From Pseudoalteromonas galatheae (lineage in GTDB: Bacteria > Pseudomonadota > Gammaproteobacteria > Enterobacterales > Alteromonadaceae), in the NCBI RefSeq assembly GCF_005886105.2, contig NZ_PNCO02000001.1:558001-622000 (forward strand): DNA of 64,000 bases, read 5' to 3'. The notes beneath the pieces are model-generated. The model did no database searches. It had not been told where the DNA came from and saw only the letters and a program-made list of their open reading frames with translations. The translations under genes and the position numbers were made by a program. Of the stretch, positions 9,752 to 24,100 are shown one piece after another. The number at the start of each line of letters is the position of its first letter. The first letter of the stretch is position 1.

Positions 9752-9803
9752 TTTAAAAATTGATTTTTAATTCGACCGATAATCGAATTACTTAGGAAAA
9801 AAA

Positions 9804-13833
<4,030 letters not shown>

Positions 13834-13842
13834 GTAAAGCCT

Positions 13843-13880
13843 AGCAGCTTAATTCGCTATTAAAATTAAGCTGCTTTTTT
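13843..13880 (+). terminator. Intrinsic terminator after czcCBA
   Basis: A 12-bp perfect stem AGCAGCTTAATT / AATTAAGCTGCT with a 9-nt loop, running directly into six T residues on the plus strand. It lies 10 bp after the czcA stop and before the convergent CDF gene ending at 13901. Confidence 0.9.
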
Positions 13881-13900
13881 AAGGCTAAAGGACGGAAAGC

Positions 13901-14788
13901 TTAAAGTTTAGACATTGTATCTCGACAATTTTCATTAGGGAATTCAAATTCAATTGTTGTATGTGACAAATTATATGATGAAAGCTCTATCGATATTTCT
14001 TGTTTAAGCTCGATAAGTTTATCTATATCTAAATCTTGAGCTAACTCCAAGTGCGCCGTTAATACATGACTCTCTCCATCTAATGACCAAAAGTGTATAT
14101 GATGAACGTCATTAACTTCAGGTAATTTAATAAGAGATTGTTTGATACTTTGTTGAGTTTGTTCATCCGGTGCGGCTTGAAGAAACAAGACAAGTGTAGA
14201 TTTTAGATTTCTGAAAACATTGAACAAGATAAATAATGTAAAGCCAATTGATAACAGTGGGTCTAATATTGGTAATTCTACAAATAACAATACGATTGAA
14301 ACAATAAGAACTGCAACCCAACCCAGAATATCTTCAAGTAAATGCCAAGTTAGTACTTTTTCGTTTAAAGTTTCCCCAGCTTTTAATTTGAAAACGGCAT
14401 ATCCATTTACGGCAACACCGAGTATCGCTAACCCTAACATTCCTTCAACTACAGGCATTTCAGGGTTGGTTAGCCTTGGTATTGCTTCAAACAAAACCCA
14501 AATTGAGCCAATAACCAATACAATGCCATTTACCAAAGCGCCGAATAGTGTAAGTCGGCGATAACCATAGCTGTATTTATCTGGTGCTGCTTTGTTTGAA
14601 AAGCGACTTAATACCCATGCAAAGCCTATAGATAAACTATCACCCAAGTCATGCACCGCATCAGCCATAATAGCCGTACTATTGGTAAGCCAACCACCAA
14701 TAAACTCGATGATCGTAAAGGTAACATTCAGAAAAAACGCCCAACCAATCCTTTCGTCTGTTCCATGTTGATGACTATGGCTATGCAT
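13901..14788 (-). CDS. czcD: CDF zinc/cadmium efflux protein (CzcD/ZitB-like)
   Basis: 295-aa cation diffusion facilitator. N-terminal HSHSHQHG; TM2 metal site AIMADAVHDLGDS; TM5 HLLEDILGW (HxxxD), which marks Zn/Cd selectivity; a C-terminal cytoplasmic domain with VHHIHFWSLDGESHVLTAHLEL typical of YiiP/CzcD metallochaperone-like domains. Complete. Convergent with the czcCBA operon; upstream on its strand lie two decayed genes, so its own promoter is probably near 14789-14830. Confidence 0.92.
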   Translation of the reverse strand: MHSHSHQHGTDERIGWAFFLNVTFTIIEFIGGWLTNSTAIMADAVHDLGDSLSIGFAWVLSRFSNKAAPDKYSYGYRRLTLFGALVNGIVLVIGSIWVLFEAIPRLTNPEMPVVEGMLGLAILGVAVNGYAVFKLKAGETLNEKVLTWHLLEDILGWVAVLIVSIVLLFVELPILDPLLSIGFTLFILFNVFRNLKSTLVLFLQAAPDEQTQQSIKQSLIKLPEVNDVHHIHFWSLDGESHVLTAHLELAQDLDIDKLIELKQEISIELSSYNLSHTTIEFEFPNENCRDTMSKL

Positions 14789-14839
14789 TTTGTACCTCCA
14801 ACGCTTTACTTTTTCTTAGATTAGCGACATTGAAATTTA

Positions 14840-15378
14840 TTAGGTGTCGGTTCCGCGCCAATCTGTATCTGGAGATGATAAACATTTTGTTGCAACACCA
14901 TAACCACAGAAATTATCTTTTATTTGATTAAACTTCTGTTGTAACGAAGTTAGATATTTATCATCTAAAATAAAGCCTTCTAAATTGATCCAACGCTCTT
15001 CAAAGTAAACTTCAACCCAACTGTGAATTATGTATTTAGGCGCTAACCAAAATACGTAAGTTGGAATAGCTCCTTTTTGTAATTGCTGATCTATTGTAAA
15101 CCCGTGAAATCGGCACTGAATTCCTAATCCACGTAATAAGGCCATTAAAAGGTTGCCCTTAGTGTTACATTGCCCGTATCCGTCAGATAAAACTTCACTT
15201 GCGGAAATATCGTCGCTTTCGTTATAGCAAAATAGTATTTCGTCTTTTACAGACTGATAAGTGGTGCAATCTTGTTGTAGTCATCAAGCTCATGCCATTT
15301 TCGCTCTGTTATTAATGATTGGATAGTGAGGTGTTCAAAATTAACTATCTCAGTTTTTTCTAGATATTCTTGATTCAT
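14840..15378 (-). pseudogene. Transglutaminase-like protein, frameshifted
   Basis: An ATG at 15378 opens MNQEYLEKTEIVNFEHLTIQ and runs to a stop after ...KIAPLISL. In another frame the protein continues as SVKDEILFCYNESDD..., through the transglutaminase catalytic region GYGQCNTKGNLLMALLRGLG, then IIHSWVEVYFEERWINLEGF with the catalytic His, to 14840. A single frame change near 15250-15275 therefore splits one transglutaminase-core protein. The catalytic Cys and His survive, so decay looks recent, or the shift is an assembly error. Neighbouring CDF gene is also broken. Confidence 0.75.
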
Positions 15379-15388
15379 AAGAGCTTCC

Positions 15389-16048
15389 TTACTTTGAATT
15401 GCAGCAGGTTGATTGTTTATTTTTATCTGATACTTCAGATGTATATTGAGCCGATACTAATTCTTGTTTGGTATCCGTTAATATCCTGTAAGCACCTCGA
15501 AGAATTAACATTGAAATGATGCTACCAATGACAATATCAGGCCAGCGCTGTTCTAGCACCATGACAAGTATGCCAGCGAATACGACACCAAGGTTTGCGA
15601 TCACATCATTAGCTGAAAATATCCAGCTAGCCCTCATATGTACTTCATCATTATTGTGCTTTCGTATAAGCATCAAACAAATGACATTAGCGATTAAAGC
15701 CACAGAACCAACTCCAATCATAAATCAAGAGTGAGGCTCACTTTCTCCAGCTAGTCGTCTAGCTATATCGAGAAGAATTAGAACCCCTAACCCCAATTGG
15801 AAATAACCACTTACTAATGCTGCATTAGCTTTATGTTGGGTTGACTTCCCCACGGCATATAAGGCAATGGCATAGACGATTGCATCAGCTAGCATATCTA
15901 AAGAATCAGCAATTAATGCGATTGATTCAGATAACCAACCTAAACCAATTTCAAATACAAACATCGTGGTATTTGTAGCTAAAAGCCCATAAAACACAGT
16001 TTTTTGTTGGTCATCTTTTAATTCTACTTTATAGCCACAACCGCTCAT
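15389..16048 (-). pseudogene. CDF cation transporter split by an in-frame TGA
   Basis: Both halves are in the same frame: 16048-15725 encodes MSGCGYKVELKDDQQ... to GESEPHS, then one TGA, then FMIGVGSVALIANV... to 15389. Alignment by eye with the intact homologue at 6409 (SEPISSLMMIFGGVALIANV) puts Ser at the stop position, so a single TCA-to-TGA change explains it. All other family features are kept (SLDMLADA, SANDVIANLGV). The promoter upstream (16079-16109) is intact. It begins divergently from the CadR-like regulator at 16128, as a Cd/Pb/Zn efflux gene would. Confidence 0.85.
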
Positions 16049-16078
16049 TTTTTAACTCCGCCTTGCTTGTATAATTCA

Positions 16079-16109
16079 AGTGTAAAACCTATAGTAACTA
16101 TAGAATCAA
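16079..16109 (-). promoter_or_regulatory. MerR-family operator between the CadR-like gene and the CDF pseudogene
   Basis: Minus strand: TTGATT (16109-16104), a 19-bp spacer with dyad CTATAG-ttac-TATAG, then TACACT (16084-16079). Nearly the same dyad as at 6350-6380. It fires toward the broken CDF gene and lies immediately upstream of the regulator, allowing autorepression. Confidence 0.85.
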
Positions 16110-16127
16110 GTTTAAAAAGAAAATATT

Positions 16128-16517
16128 ATGAAAATAGGTGAATTATCGAAAACATCCGGCTGTTCTATACAAACTATCAGATACTATGAAAGAGAAGGAT
16201 TACTTTCTGATCCAGAGCGTACAGAAGGTAACTTCAGATTGTATGACGTTACTGCTTTGAAGCAATTAGAATTCGTAAAACATTGTCGCAGTCTCGATAT
16301 TTCTCTTACTGATATCAAACGTCTTATCGACCTAAAAAATAAACCAGAAGAAAGTTGCTCAAGTGTAAATGCGCTGATTGCGCAACAATTAGCTTTAGTA
16401 AATAAACGTATGAAAGAATTAAAAGCCTTAAAAAACGAATTACAACAAATGGCTAGTACGTGTAATTCTGATAATACCATTGAAGAGTGTGGGATAATTA
16501 AGTCATTAGATAGCTAA
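16128..16517 (+). CDS. cadR: MerR-family Cd/Pb/Zn-responsive regulator (CadR/PbrR-like)
   Basis: 129 aa. N-terminal winged HTH (MKIGELSKTSGCSIQTIRYYEREGLL), dimerisation helix, and the three-Cys metal site: Cys in EESCSSVN (about residue 80) and a C-terminal CNSDNTIEEC, i.e. C-x8-C as in CadR/PbrR/MerR. The SD is weak and the start lies 19 bp from the operator. Expected to activate the divergent CDF gene and, by operator identity, the HMA-CDF/czc transcript at 6350. Distinguishing Cd from Pb from Zn needs experiment. Confidence 0.85.
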   Translation: MKIGELSKTSGCSIQTIRYYEREGLLSDPERTEGNFRLYDVTALKQLEFVKHCRSLDISLTDIKRLIDLKNKPEESCSSVNALIAQQLALVNKRMKELKALKNELQQMASTCNSDNTIEECGIIKSLDS

Positions 16518-16999
16518 AGTGAATACAAAAGACTCGGTTTTAACTCACCTTAATTATTGATACAGACTAATTAATACTTATTTTCTTACCCTCACGAACA
16601 GATTTGAGTTCCCCGGCAAAACTCACTCTACTGACAAGAGAGATTTGCCGCTTGTATCGTGAGCACCTAACGTGACCATTTTGAGCTTACGGGACATTAA
16701 ATTTATGTCATTAAGGACGTAATGTTTATCAATAAGTGAGCATACTCCTTCGCTGTATATCAATTAATTTGACGGGGATCTATATGCATTACAAGATAAA
16801 CTAGTTGGACTTATAGATGTTCCAATTATGCGCAACGGTTTAACTTTTGACTACTAACAGTCAAACGAGATTATTAATGTTACATGTTCCCCTTTCAAAA
16901 ATTGACGATAGTCAAATATTCAAAAATATTTACATGACATCAATTTACTTATTCGAAAATTTGCATTAGCATAGAGGTGTATATTTTTATGAGAATTTT
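16518..16999 (+). other. 482-bp gap without a supported gene
   Basis: No convincing coding region. A short open stretch near 16771-16858 reads as a protein tail (LYALQDKLVGLIDVPIM...) without a start and may be a gene remnant. Just before the leader at 17000 is an AT-rich segment with TTGAC-gata-GTCAA (about 16902-16915), a possible promoter or operator. It separates the Cd/Zn block from the copper block and could be an old insertion junction. Confidence 0.4.
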
Positions 17000-17380
17000 A
17001 TGTCTAAAGCATTTTCAAAAGTCTTAGTAATAACGCTTATGCTGGTTGCCTTTGTAGGGCAAGCATTTGCGTATTCTGCTATGTCTTGCGAAATGTCATC
17101 AGGTTCTCACGAATCACACATGAACATGGATCATTCCAAAATGAGTCATCATGAAGGAATGAATCATGGTGATATGAATAAAAGCAGTAATGGTCAATCA
17201 GAAGATTGTTGTGATGTTGAATGTGTTTGTCCTGCAAATGCTTGTTCATCTACTACAGTCCTAAATTCCAGTTTTGATTCGACAGATATTCAAATATTGA
17301 GTGAATCTGTAGCTGCTCTGCAATCTAAACAACCTCATTCAATTTCCACTTCCCTTTATCGTCCACCAATTTTTGCCTAA
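17000..17380 (+). CDS. Small exported Met/His/Cys-rich leader-type protein ending in RPP
   Basis: 126 aa: signal peptide ending QAFA (about residue 24), then a Met/His-rich section (many HxxM and MxxH steps such as NMDHSKMSHHEGM), the Cys cluster DCCDVECVCPANAC, and the tail SLYRPPIFA. It lies 107 bp upstream of the DUF411 gene that opens the cus operon. The Met/His content points to copper or silver. Resembles CopL-type proteins, which sit upstream of copAB in xanthomonads and are needed for copper induction (established knowledge). Proposed role: copper-responsive leader for the cus operon. Confidence 0.78.
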   Translation: MSKAFSKVLVITLMLVAFVGQAFAYSAMSCEMSSGSHESHMNMDHSKMSHHEGMNHGDMNKSSNGQSEDCCDVECVCPANACSSTTVLNSSFDSTDIQILSESVAALQSKQPHSISTSLYRPPIFA

Positions 17381-17383
17381 TAT

Positions 17384-17474
17384 AGGATTAGTGCGTCCAA
17401 ATTTCACGCACAAGTAATTAATTTTTCTGTTAGTCAATATAGCGTCGTAGCGCTATAGCTATTTTCCAGCGATG
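17384..17474 (+). promoter_or_regulatory. Hairpins between leader protein and DUF411/cus operon
   Basis: Three small inverted repeats fill the interval after the leader stop: GTGCGT/ACGCAC, TATAGCG/CGCTATA (7 bp, 6-nt loop) and CCAG/CTGG, the last ending at the GGGGGC that would serve as ribosome-binding site for the GTG start at 17488. None carries a U-tract. Position is consistent with translational control of the cus operon. Confidence 0.4.
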
Positions 17475-17487
17475 TCTGGGGGCAAAA

Positions 17488-17985
17488 GTGATCAATAAGT
17501 ATTTAAAAATAGCAGTTGTAATGCTGCTTTCACCTGCGTTTGCAAACGCTAATGAACATAAACATGCACACAATAACGACGTAACACCTTTGGAGTTAAT
17601 CGTTTATAAAACCCCTACTTGTGGGTGTTGTAAAAAATGGATAACTCATATTGAAGACGAAGGGATCGTTGCGCATTCCAAAGATTTCCGAAACATCGGC
17701 AATATCAAAACTAAGTATGGTATTAAGCCTAATTACCGCTCCTGCCACACGGCAGTGAGCAGAAATGGATTTGCCTTTGAAGGTCATGTACCCGCTAAAT
17801 TTATTCAGCAGTTCTTATCAGAAGAGCACCCGAATGCGATTGGGCTTTCAGTTCCAGCAATGCCAGTTGGCTCTCCCGGTATGGAAGTCGGTGACCGCTT
17901 TATGCCATACAACGTGTTAATTCTATTCAAAGATGGAACGAGCGAAGTCTATGCAAAAGTTAAAACATACGAGGAGCAATTCTAA
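17488..17985 (+). CDS. DUF411 periplasmic metal-binding protein
   Basis: 165 aa, GTG start preceded by GGGGGC. Signal peptide (about residues 1-21), HKHAHNN, then the DUF411 core: YKTPTCGCCKKW (CxCC metal motif), YRSCHTA, EGHVPA, and the Met-containing PAMPVGSPGME. DUF411 proteins occur with copper/silver efflux genes and are thought to bind Cu. Its stop overlaps the start of the TolC-type gene (17985), so it is translationally coupled into the cusCBA operon. Confidence 0.85.
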   Translation: MINKYLKIAVVMLLSPAFANANEHKHAHNNDVTPLELIVYKTPTCGCCKKWITHIEDEGIVAHSKDFRNIGNIKTKYGIKPNYRSCHTAVSRNGFAFEGHVPAKFIQQFLSEEHPNAIGLSVPAMPVGSPGMEVGDRFMPYNVLILFKDGTSEVYAKVKTYEEQF

Positions 17986-19397
17986 TGAAATTGAACGCTT
18001 CAAACCTTACTTCACTTTCAACTGCACTAATACTCGGCTTATCTGTATTCTCAGCTCAGGCTGAGAAAGTAGTGTCACTCGAACAAGCTATCACTTTAGC
18101 TCAGGAAAATGATCCTTGGCTTCATGGTAGCCGATTGAAACAAAGTGCGGTTGAAAATAGAAGTATCGCTTCAGGTACTTTGCCTGATCCGAAAGTATCT
18201 CTAGGGATAATGAATGTACCAACAGATACTTGGGATTTAGATCAGGAAGGAATGACTCAGCTAAAGGTTGGCGTCTCTCAAATGTTTCCGAGAGGAGATA
18301 GCCTAGAGATCAAACAAGACCAGTTAAAAATAGAGTCCACGAAATTTCCACTGCTACGCGAGAATCGTAAAGCGAAGTTGAAAAGCCAAGTGTCACAGCT
18401 CTGGTTAGATGTCTACTTAGCCCAACAAACCATTAAATTGATTGAATCGGATTGGGCGCTTTTTGAGCAGATGGCGGAGGTGGCTAAAGCTAGCTACTCA
18501 AACGTTGTTGGTAAAACCAGACAGCAAGATGTTATTCGTGCTCAGTTGGAAATCGTGCAGTTAGATGACAGATTAACTTCGCAAAAGCAGAAACTAGAAA
18601 CGACAATCGCTCGTCTTAATGAGTGGCTTCATATTTACGATTCTGCTCGCTTAAATGAATCATTCAACTTTGATGCACAACCACTAGAGTTTAGCGTTTC
18701 AAAAGAATTGCCTTCGATTCGATTAAAGAATCCAACCGTTCTTAAAGCATCTAATTACTCACGAAATCGATTGGCTCAGGAACTTGCGAATCATCCAGCA
18801 ATACTGGCAATTGATGTGAAACGCAAAGCTTCAGAAAAAGGTGTTGAATTAGCTAAACAGCAATATGAGCCGCAATGGGGTGTCAATGCAAGCTATGCCT
18901 ATCGTGACAATATGCCTTCTGGTGATAACCGAGCTGACTTATTTTCCGTTGGGGTAACGTTTGACTTACCGTTGTTCACAGAAAATAGGCAAGATAAGCA
19001 AGTTGCAGCTTCTATTGCTGAATCAGAAGCGGTTAAAACCGAGAAGTTATTGCTGACAAAACAAATGATCAGTGAGGTGGAAAAGGAGCTTAGACAGCTT
19101 AAACGCTTATCTGATAGACAATCTATCTATCAAGAACAACTCCTTAAACAAACTCATGACCAAGCGGAAGCGTCTTTGACGGCATACACCAACGATGATG
19201 GTGATTTTGCCGAAGTTGTTCGAGCAAGAATCGCAGAATTAAATGCCAGAATATCAGCCTTAAGAATTGATGTTGATGCCCTTAAAACAGTTGCTCGCAT
19301 CAACTATTTCTTTGCGCATACTCAATCTAAATCAAATGCTGAACATAAGCCAATGCACACTCAGCACTTATCCAATCATCAATTTGGAGAAAAATAA
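17985..19397 (+). CDS. cusC: Outer-membrane channel of Cu/Ag efflux (CusC-like)
   Basis: 470-aa TolC-family protein; signal peptide to about residue 26 (FSAQAEK), two OEP helical repeats and the hairpin segment VTFDLPLFTENRQDKQ. A His-containing C-terminal tail (HKPMHTQHLSNHQ) is unusual for TolC proteins and may touch metal. Overlaps the preceding DUF411 stop and the following cusB start by single bases (tight operon). Confidence 0.9.
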   Translation: MKLNASNLTSLSTALILGLSVFSAQAEKVVSLEQAITLAQENDPWLHGSRLKQSAVENRSIASGTLPDPKVSLGIMNVPTDTWDLDQEGMTQLKVGVSQMFPRGDSLEIKQDQLKIESTKFPLLRENRKAKLKSQVSQLWLDVYLAQQTIKLIESDWALFEQMAEVAKASYSNVVGKTRQQDVIRAQLEIVQLDDRLTSQKQKLETTIARLNEWLHIYDSARLNESFNFDAQPLEFSVSKELPSIRLKNPTVLKASNYSRNRLAQELANHPAILAIDVKRKASEKGVELAKQQYEPQWGVNASYAYRDNMPSGDNRADLFSVGVTFDLPLFTENRQDKQVAASIAESEAVKTEKLLLTKQMISEVEKELRQLKRLSDRQSIYQEQLLKQTHDQAEASLTAYTNDDGDFAEVVRARIAELNARISALRIDVDALKTVARINYFFAHTQSKSNAEHKPMHTQHLSNHQFGEK

Positions 19398-21154
19398 TGT
19401 CAACGAATACAAAAACAGTTATTGCCATCATCATTGGGGCAGCACTAGGTGCTGGAGCATTAAGTTTATATCAAGGTACAGGTTCAAGCAGCAATGGCAA
19501 TGAAGCTACATCAGCAGAGAAAAAACCGCTGTATTGGGTTGCACCGATGGATTCTAATTACCGCCGGGACAAGCCCGGTAAGTCGCCTATGGGGATGGAT
19601 TTAATCCCCGTGTATGAAGAAGAATCATCTAGTGACGACTTTGGCCCCGGAGCAGTAAAAATTGCGCCTCATGTTGTGAATAACCTTGGGGTTCGCACTG
19701 CACCTGTTGAACTGAAAAATATGCATACTGAAATATCAACGGTAGGTTACGTTCAATATGATGAAGATAAGCTAATTCACATCCACCCACGTGTTGATGG
19801 TTGGATTGAAAAACTCTATGTCAAAGCCGCAGGTAATCCTGTAGAGAAAGGGCAGCCTCTGTACACACTTTATTCTCCTCAGTTGGTTAATGCTCAAGAA
19901 GAGCTGTTAATAGCGTTAAAGCGCAATAATAGTTCCTTAATTTCGGCGGCGAAAGATCGCCTTAAAGCGTTACAGCTTTCATCAGACTTCATTCAAAAGC
20001 TAGAAAAGACCCGAAAGGTTCAGCAAACCATCACCTTTTACTCCCCTCAGGCGGGTGTTGTTGATGGCCTGAAAGTTAGAGAAGGCTTCTACGTCAAACC
20101 GGGTAATACTCTTCTAAGCATTGGTCAGTTAGATCAAGTTTGGGTTGAAGCAGAGGTGTTTGAACGGGATGCCGCCCTGATTAAAAAAGGTCTGCCAGTA
20201 TCAATGACACTTGACTATTTACCTGGTGAGGACTGGGCTGGTGTCGTTGATTATGTCTATCCAACATTGAACAGTAAAACACGCACACTCAGAGTGCGAT
20301 TGAAATTCGACAACACAGATTACCAGCTAAAACCAAACATGTTTGCACAAGTCTCTATTCACGCTAATCAAGCTGATAACACCATACTCGTGCCTAAAGA
20401 AGCCGTTATTAGGACAGGTAAACAAGATAGGGTAGTACTTGCTTTAGGTGAAGGGCAGTTTAAATCAATTGAAGTAACCATCGGTCGGGTTGATAGCAAC
20501 AATATCGAAATTTTAGACGGGCTTAATGAAGATGATGTTGTGGTGACATCAGCTCAATTCTTGATTGATTCTGAATCAAGTAAAAGCTCTGACTTTAAAC
20601 GAATGACTCATGATGAAGTACCTAACTCTGTTTGGATGCAAGGTGATGTTAATAGTGTCATGGCTGGGCACCGCATGGTTAATATCAGTCACGGCCCTGC
20701 TGAAGCTTGGGATTGGCCTGAGATGGTTATGGATTTTACTGTAGCTGAAAAAGTCGATATTGACTCATTAAAGTCTGGTCAATCTTTGCACTTTGAGGTG
20801 AGTAAAACCGAAGATGGTGGATATGAAATTACTGGAGTTCATATCATGAATGAGTCTGCTGATATGAGTGAAGAAGTATCTTTTGCAACAGTATCAGGTC
20901 TAATCAATACGATTGATACTGATACACGGATTCTAAATATTAGCCGAGGCCCAATAGATAAATGGGATAGACCTGCTGCGACGATGGATTTTATCGTCGA
21001 GGACAACATAGAAATAGTTGATTTCAACGTTGGTGATAACGTCATTTTTACTTTCGAGGTGAGAGAGGATTTGGTTATCACAGAAATCTCCCTTGAATCA
21101 GATGATCAACACGAGCATGAACAAAAAAGTGCTGTTGACCACTCAAACCATTAA
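19397..21154 (+). CDS. cusB: Periplasmic adaptor CusB fused to two CusF-like domains
   Basis: 585 aa against about 400 for E. coli CusB. Order: N-terminal anchor (8-25); heavy-metal-binding domain YWVAPMDSNY...SPMGMDLIPVY (46-75); adaptor core with lipoyl, hairpin and barrel (to about 400); first CusF-like domain (about 410-490) with the ligand pattern ISHGP...WDWPEMVM (His, Trp, Met, Met); second CusF-like domain (about 495-575) reading ISRGP...WDRPAATM, where the His, Trp and first Met are replaced. It ends in a His-rich tail. The fused chaperone should hand Cu(I)/Ag(I) directly to CusA; the second copy probably does not bind metal. Confidence 0.93.
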   Translation: MSTNTKTVIAIIIGAALGAGALSLYQGTGSSSNGNEATSAEKKPLYWVAPMDSNYRRDKPGKSPMGMDLIPVYEEESSSDDFGPGAVKIAPHVVNNLGVRTAPVELKNMHTEISTVGYVQYDEDKLIHIHPRVDGWIEKLYVKAAGNPVEKGQPLYTLYSPQLVNAQEELLIALKRNNSSLISAAKDRLKALQLSSDFIQKLEKTRKVQQTITFYSPQAGVVDGLKVREGFYVKPGNTLLSIGQLDQVWVEAEVFERDAALIKKGLPVSMTLDYLPGEDWAGVVDYVYPTLNSKTRTLRVRLKFDNTDYQLKPNMFAQVSIHANQADNTILVPKEAVIRTGKQDRVVLALGEGQFKSIEVTIGRVDSNNIEILDGLNEDDVVVTSAQFLIDSESSKSSDFKRMTHDEVPNSVWMQGDVNSVMAGHRMVNISHGPAEAWDWPEMVMDFTVAEKVDIDSLKSGQSLHFEVSKTEDGGYEITGVHIMNESADMSEEVSFATVSGLINTIDTDTRILNISRGPIDKWDRPAATMDFIVEDNIEIVDFNVGDNVIFTFEVREDLVITEISLESDDQHEHEQKSAVDHSNH

Positions 21155-21166
21155 GTAGGGAGATAA

Positions 21167-24100
21167 ATGATGATTGAATCAATTATTAGATGGTCGATAG
21201 GCAATCGCTTCTTCGTTATCTTAGCTACCTTAATTTTGATTGGTGGTGGGCTATTTTCAATAAAGAATACGCCTGTTGATGCACTACCAGATTTATCTGA
21301 CGTTCAAGTAATAATTAAAACGAATTACCCCGGTCAGGCACCGCAAGTTGTTCAAGATCAGGTTACTTATCCACTGACAACTGCAATGTTGTCTGTTCCC
21401 GGCGCTGTTACTGTTCGTGGCTATTCATTTTTTGGTGACTCATTTGTTTACGTCATCTTTGACGAAGACACTGACTTATATTGGGCAAGGAGCAGAGTAC
21501 TTGAATATTTAAGTCAAGTAGCCCCTTCACTACCCGCTAGTGCGCGTCCACAACTAGGGCCAGATGCGACAGGTGTTGGCTGGGTTTACCTATATTCTCT
21601 TGTAGATAAAACGGGCAACTTGGATATTAGCCAATTGCGTAGTATTCAAGATTGGTTCTTAAAATATGAATTGCAAACTGTCCCCGGAGTGTCAGAGGTT
21701 GCTGCCGTTGGTGGAATGGTTAAACAATATCAAATACAAGTCGATCCCGATAAGTTAAGAGCCTACGGTATACCACTTAGTCACATTCAAATGGCCCTTA
21801 AGCGTGGTAACCAAGAAACAGGTGCCTCTGTTGTTGAAATGGCTGAAGCAGAGTACATGGTTACCGCTACTGGCTATATCAAAAGTATTTCAGATATAGA
21901 GTTGATCCCTCTCGGTGTGAACGAACAAGGAACGCCGCTTACTATTGGCGATGTGGCAGAAGTTAACTTAGGTCCACAAATGAGACGGGGCATCGCTGAA
22001 CTTAATGGTGAAGGAGAAGTTGTTGGTGGTGTGGTTGTTATGCGCTTTGGTGAAAACGCACAAAAAACCATTGATGGAGTAAAAGCCAAATTAGAAGAGT
22101 TAAAAAAAGGTTTACCCGAAGGAGTTGAAATAGTTACGGTTTATGATCGCTCTGGCTTAATAGGAGAGGCGGTAGAAAACCTATGGAGTAAATTGCTCGA
22201 AGAGCTTGCTGTCGTCGCGATTGTATGTGTTGCATTTCTGTTTCATTTGCGATCTTCGATTGTTGCAGTTGTCACTCTACCTATTGGCATCTTAGCTTCA
22301 TTTATCATCATGCATATGCAAGGTATCAATGCGAATATTATGTCATTAGGTGGTATCGCTATTGCAATTGGTGCGATGACAGATGGCGCAATAGTGATGA
22401 TTGAAAATATGCATAAGCATATGGAAAAGACACCGCTAACAGATGAAAATCGTTGGCAAATAGTCTCAAAGGCGGCAAGTGAAGTCGGTCCTGCATTATT
22501 CTTTAGTTTGCTCATCATTACAGTCTCATTCTTGCCTGTATTTATTTTGGAAGCGCAAGAAGGAAGAATGTTCTCTCCTCTTGCTTACACAAAAACATAT
22601 GCAATGGCTGCATCAGCAGGCTTAGCGATAACATTGGTGCCTGTATTAATGGGGTACTTTATTCGAGGCAAAATTGTTTCAGAAAAGAAAAATCCGTTAA
22701 ACCGATTGCTAATTGCTATTTACATGCCTGTTTTAAAGCAAGTAATGAAGTTTCCAAAATCGACAATTGTAGCAGCAATATTAGTGACTATCGTCGGTTT
22801 TTGGCCTGTTGATAAGATTGGTAGCGAGTTTATTCCTCCTCTAGATGAAGGAGATTTAATGTACATGCCGACTACATATCCGGGGATCTCTATTGGTAAG
22901 GCAAGAGAGATTCTACAGCAAACCGACAAGCTAATTAAAACAGTGCCTGAAGTTGAAACTGTATTTGGTAAGGTCGGAAGAGCTGAAACTGCAACTGATC
23001 CCGCGCCTTTAACTATGATTGAGACCTTCATTCAGTTGAAGCCTCAAGAAGAGTGGCGTGAGGGAGTTACAACAGAATCTCTAAAAGCTGAGTTTGATAA
23101 GTTGGTTAAGTTTCCGGGCTTGACGAATGCTTGGGTTATGCCAATCAAAACTCGTATTGATATGTTGGCAACAGGTATTAAAACGCCAGTAGGTATTAAA
23201 GTAGCAGGAGCTGATTTAAATACGATTCAAGAGATAGGGCAACAAATAGAGCAATTGTTACCAGAGGTGACAGGGACAGCTTCAGTTTATTCTGAACGAG
23301 TTGCAGGTGGACGATATATAAAAGTTGATATTTCTCGTGAGAAAGCAAGTCGTTTTGGATTAAACATCGATGACGTACAACAAGTAGTTTCAACTGCTAT
23401 TGGTGGGATGAATGTCACTCAAACAGTAGAAGGTCAAGAGCGTTATCCTGTCAACTTGCGATACCCACAAGATTATCGTGACTCTCCAGAGCAGTTGTCG
23501 CGCTTGCCTGTTGTCACTCCAAATGGACAACGCATCGCACTAGGTGACGTAGCTGAAATAAAAGTAGAAGTAGGCCCTCCGGGGATTAAAAGCGAAAATG
23601 CTCGTATTAATGGCTGGACATTCATTGATATAGAGGGCGTTGATGTTGGTACTTATGTTGAAAGTGCAAAAAAACACTTAGCCAACAACCTAATATTACC
23701 AGCAGGATATTCAATTACGTGGGCTGGCCAATATGAATATATGGAAAGAGCGAAGGCCAAGCTAACTTATGTTGTTCCATTGACGCTCGCCATAATTGTT
23801 ATTTTGCTTTATTTGAATTTCAGAGCGTTTAGTGAGGTTGCGATCATCATAGTGACCTTGCCAATGGCGATGATCGGTGGCTTATGGCTGATGTATTTAG
23901 AAGGCTTTAACTTCTCTGTAGCAGTTGGTGTAGGCTTTATTGCTCTGGCTGGAGTAGCTGTTGAGATTGGCGTAATAATGTTGGTATATCTCAATCAGGC
24001 GCTCGCTGAACTTAAGGAAAAAGCGAAAGAGCGAGCAGAACTCATCTCAGAAGATGAATATCAAGATGCCTTATTGCACGGTGCTGGATTACGTGTTCGT

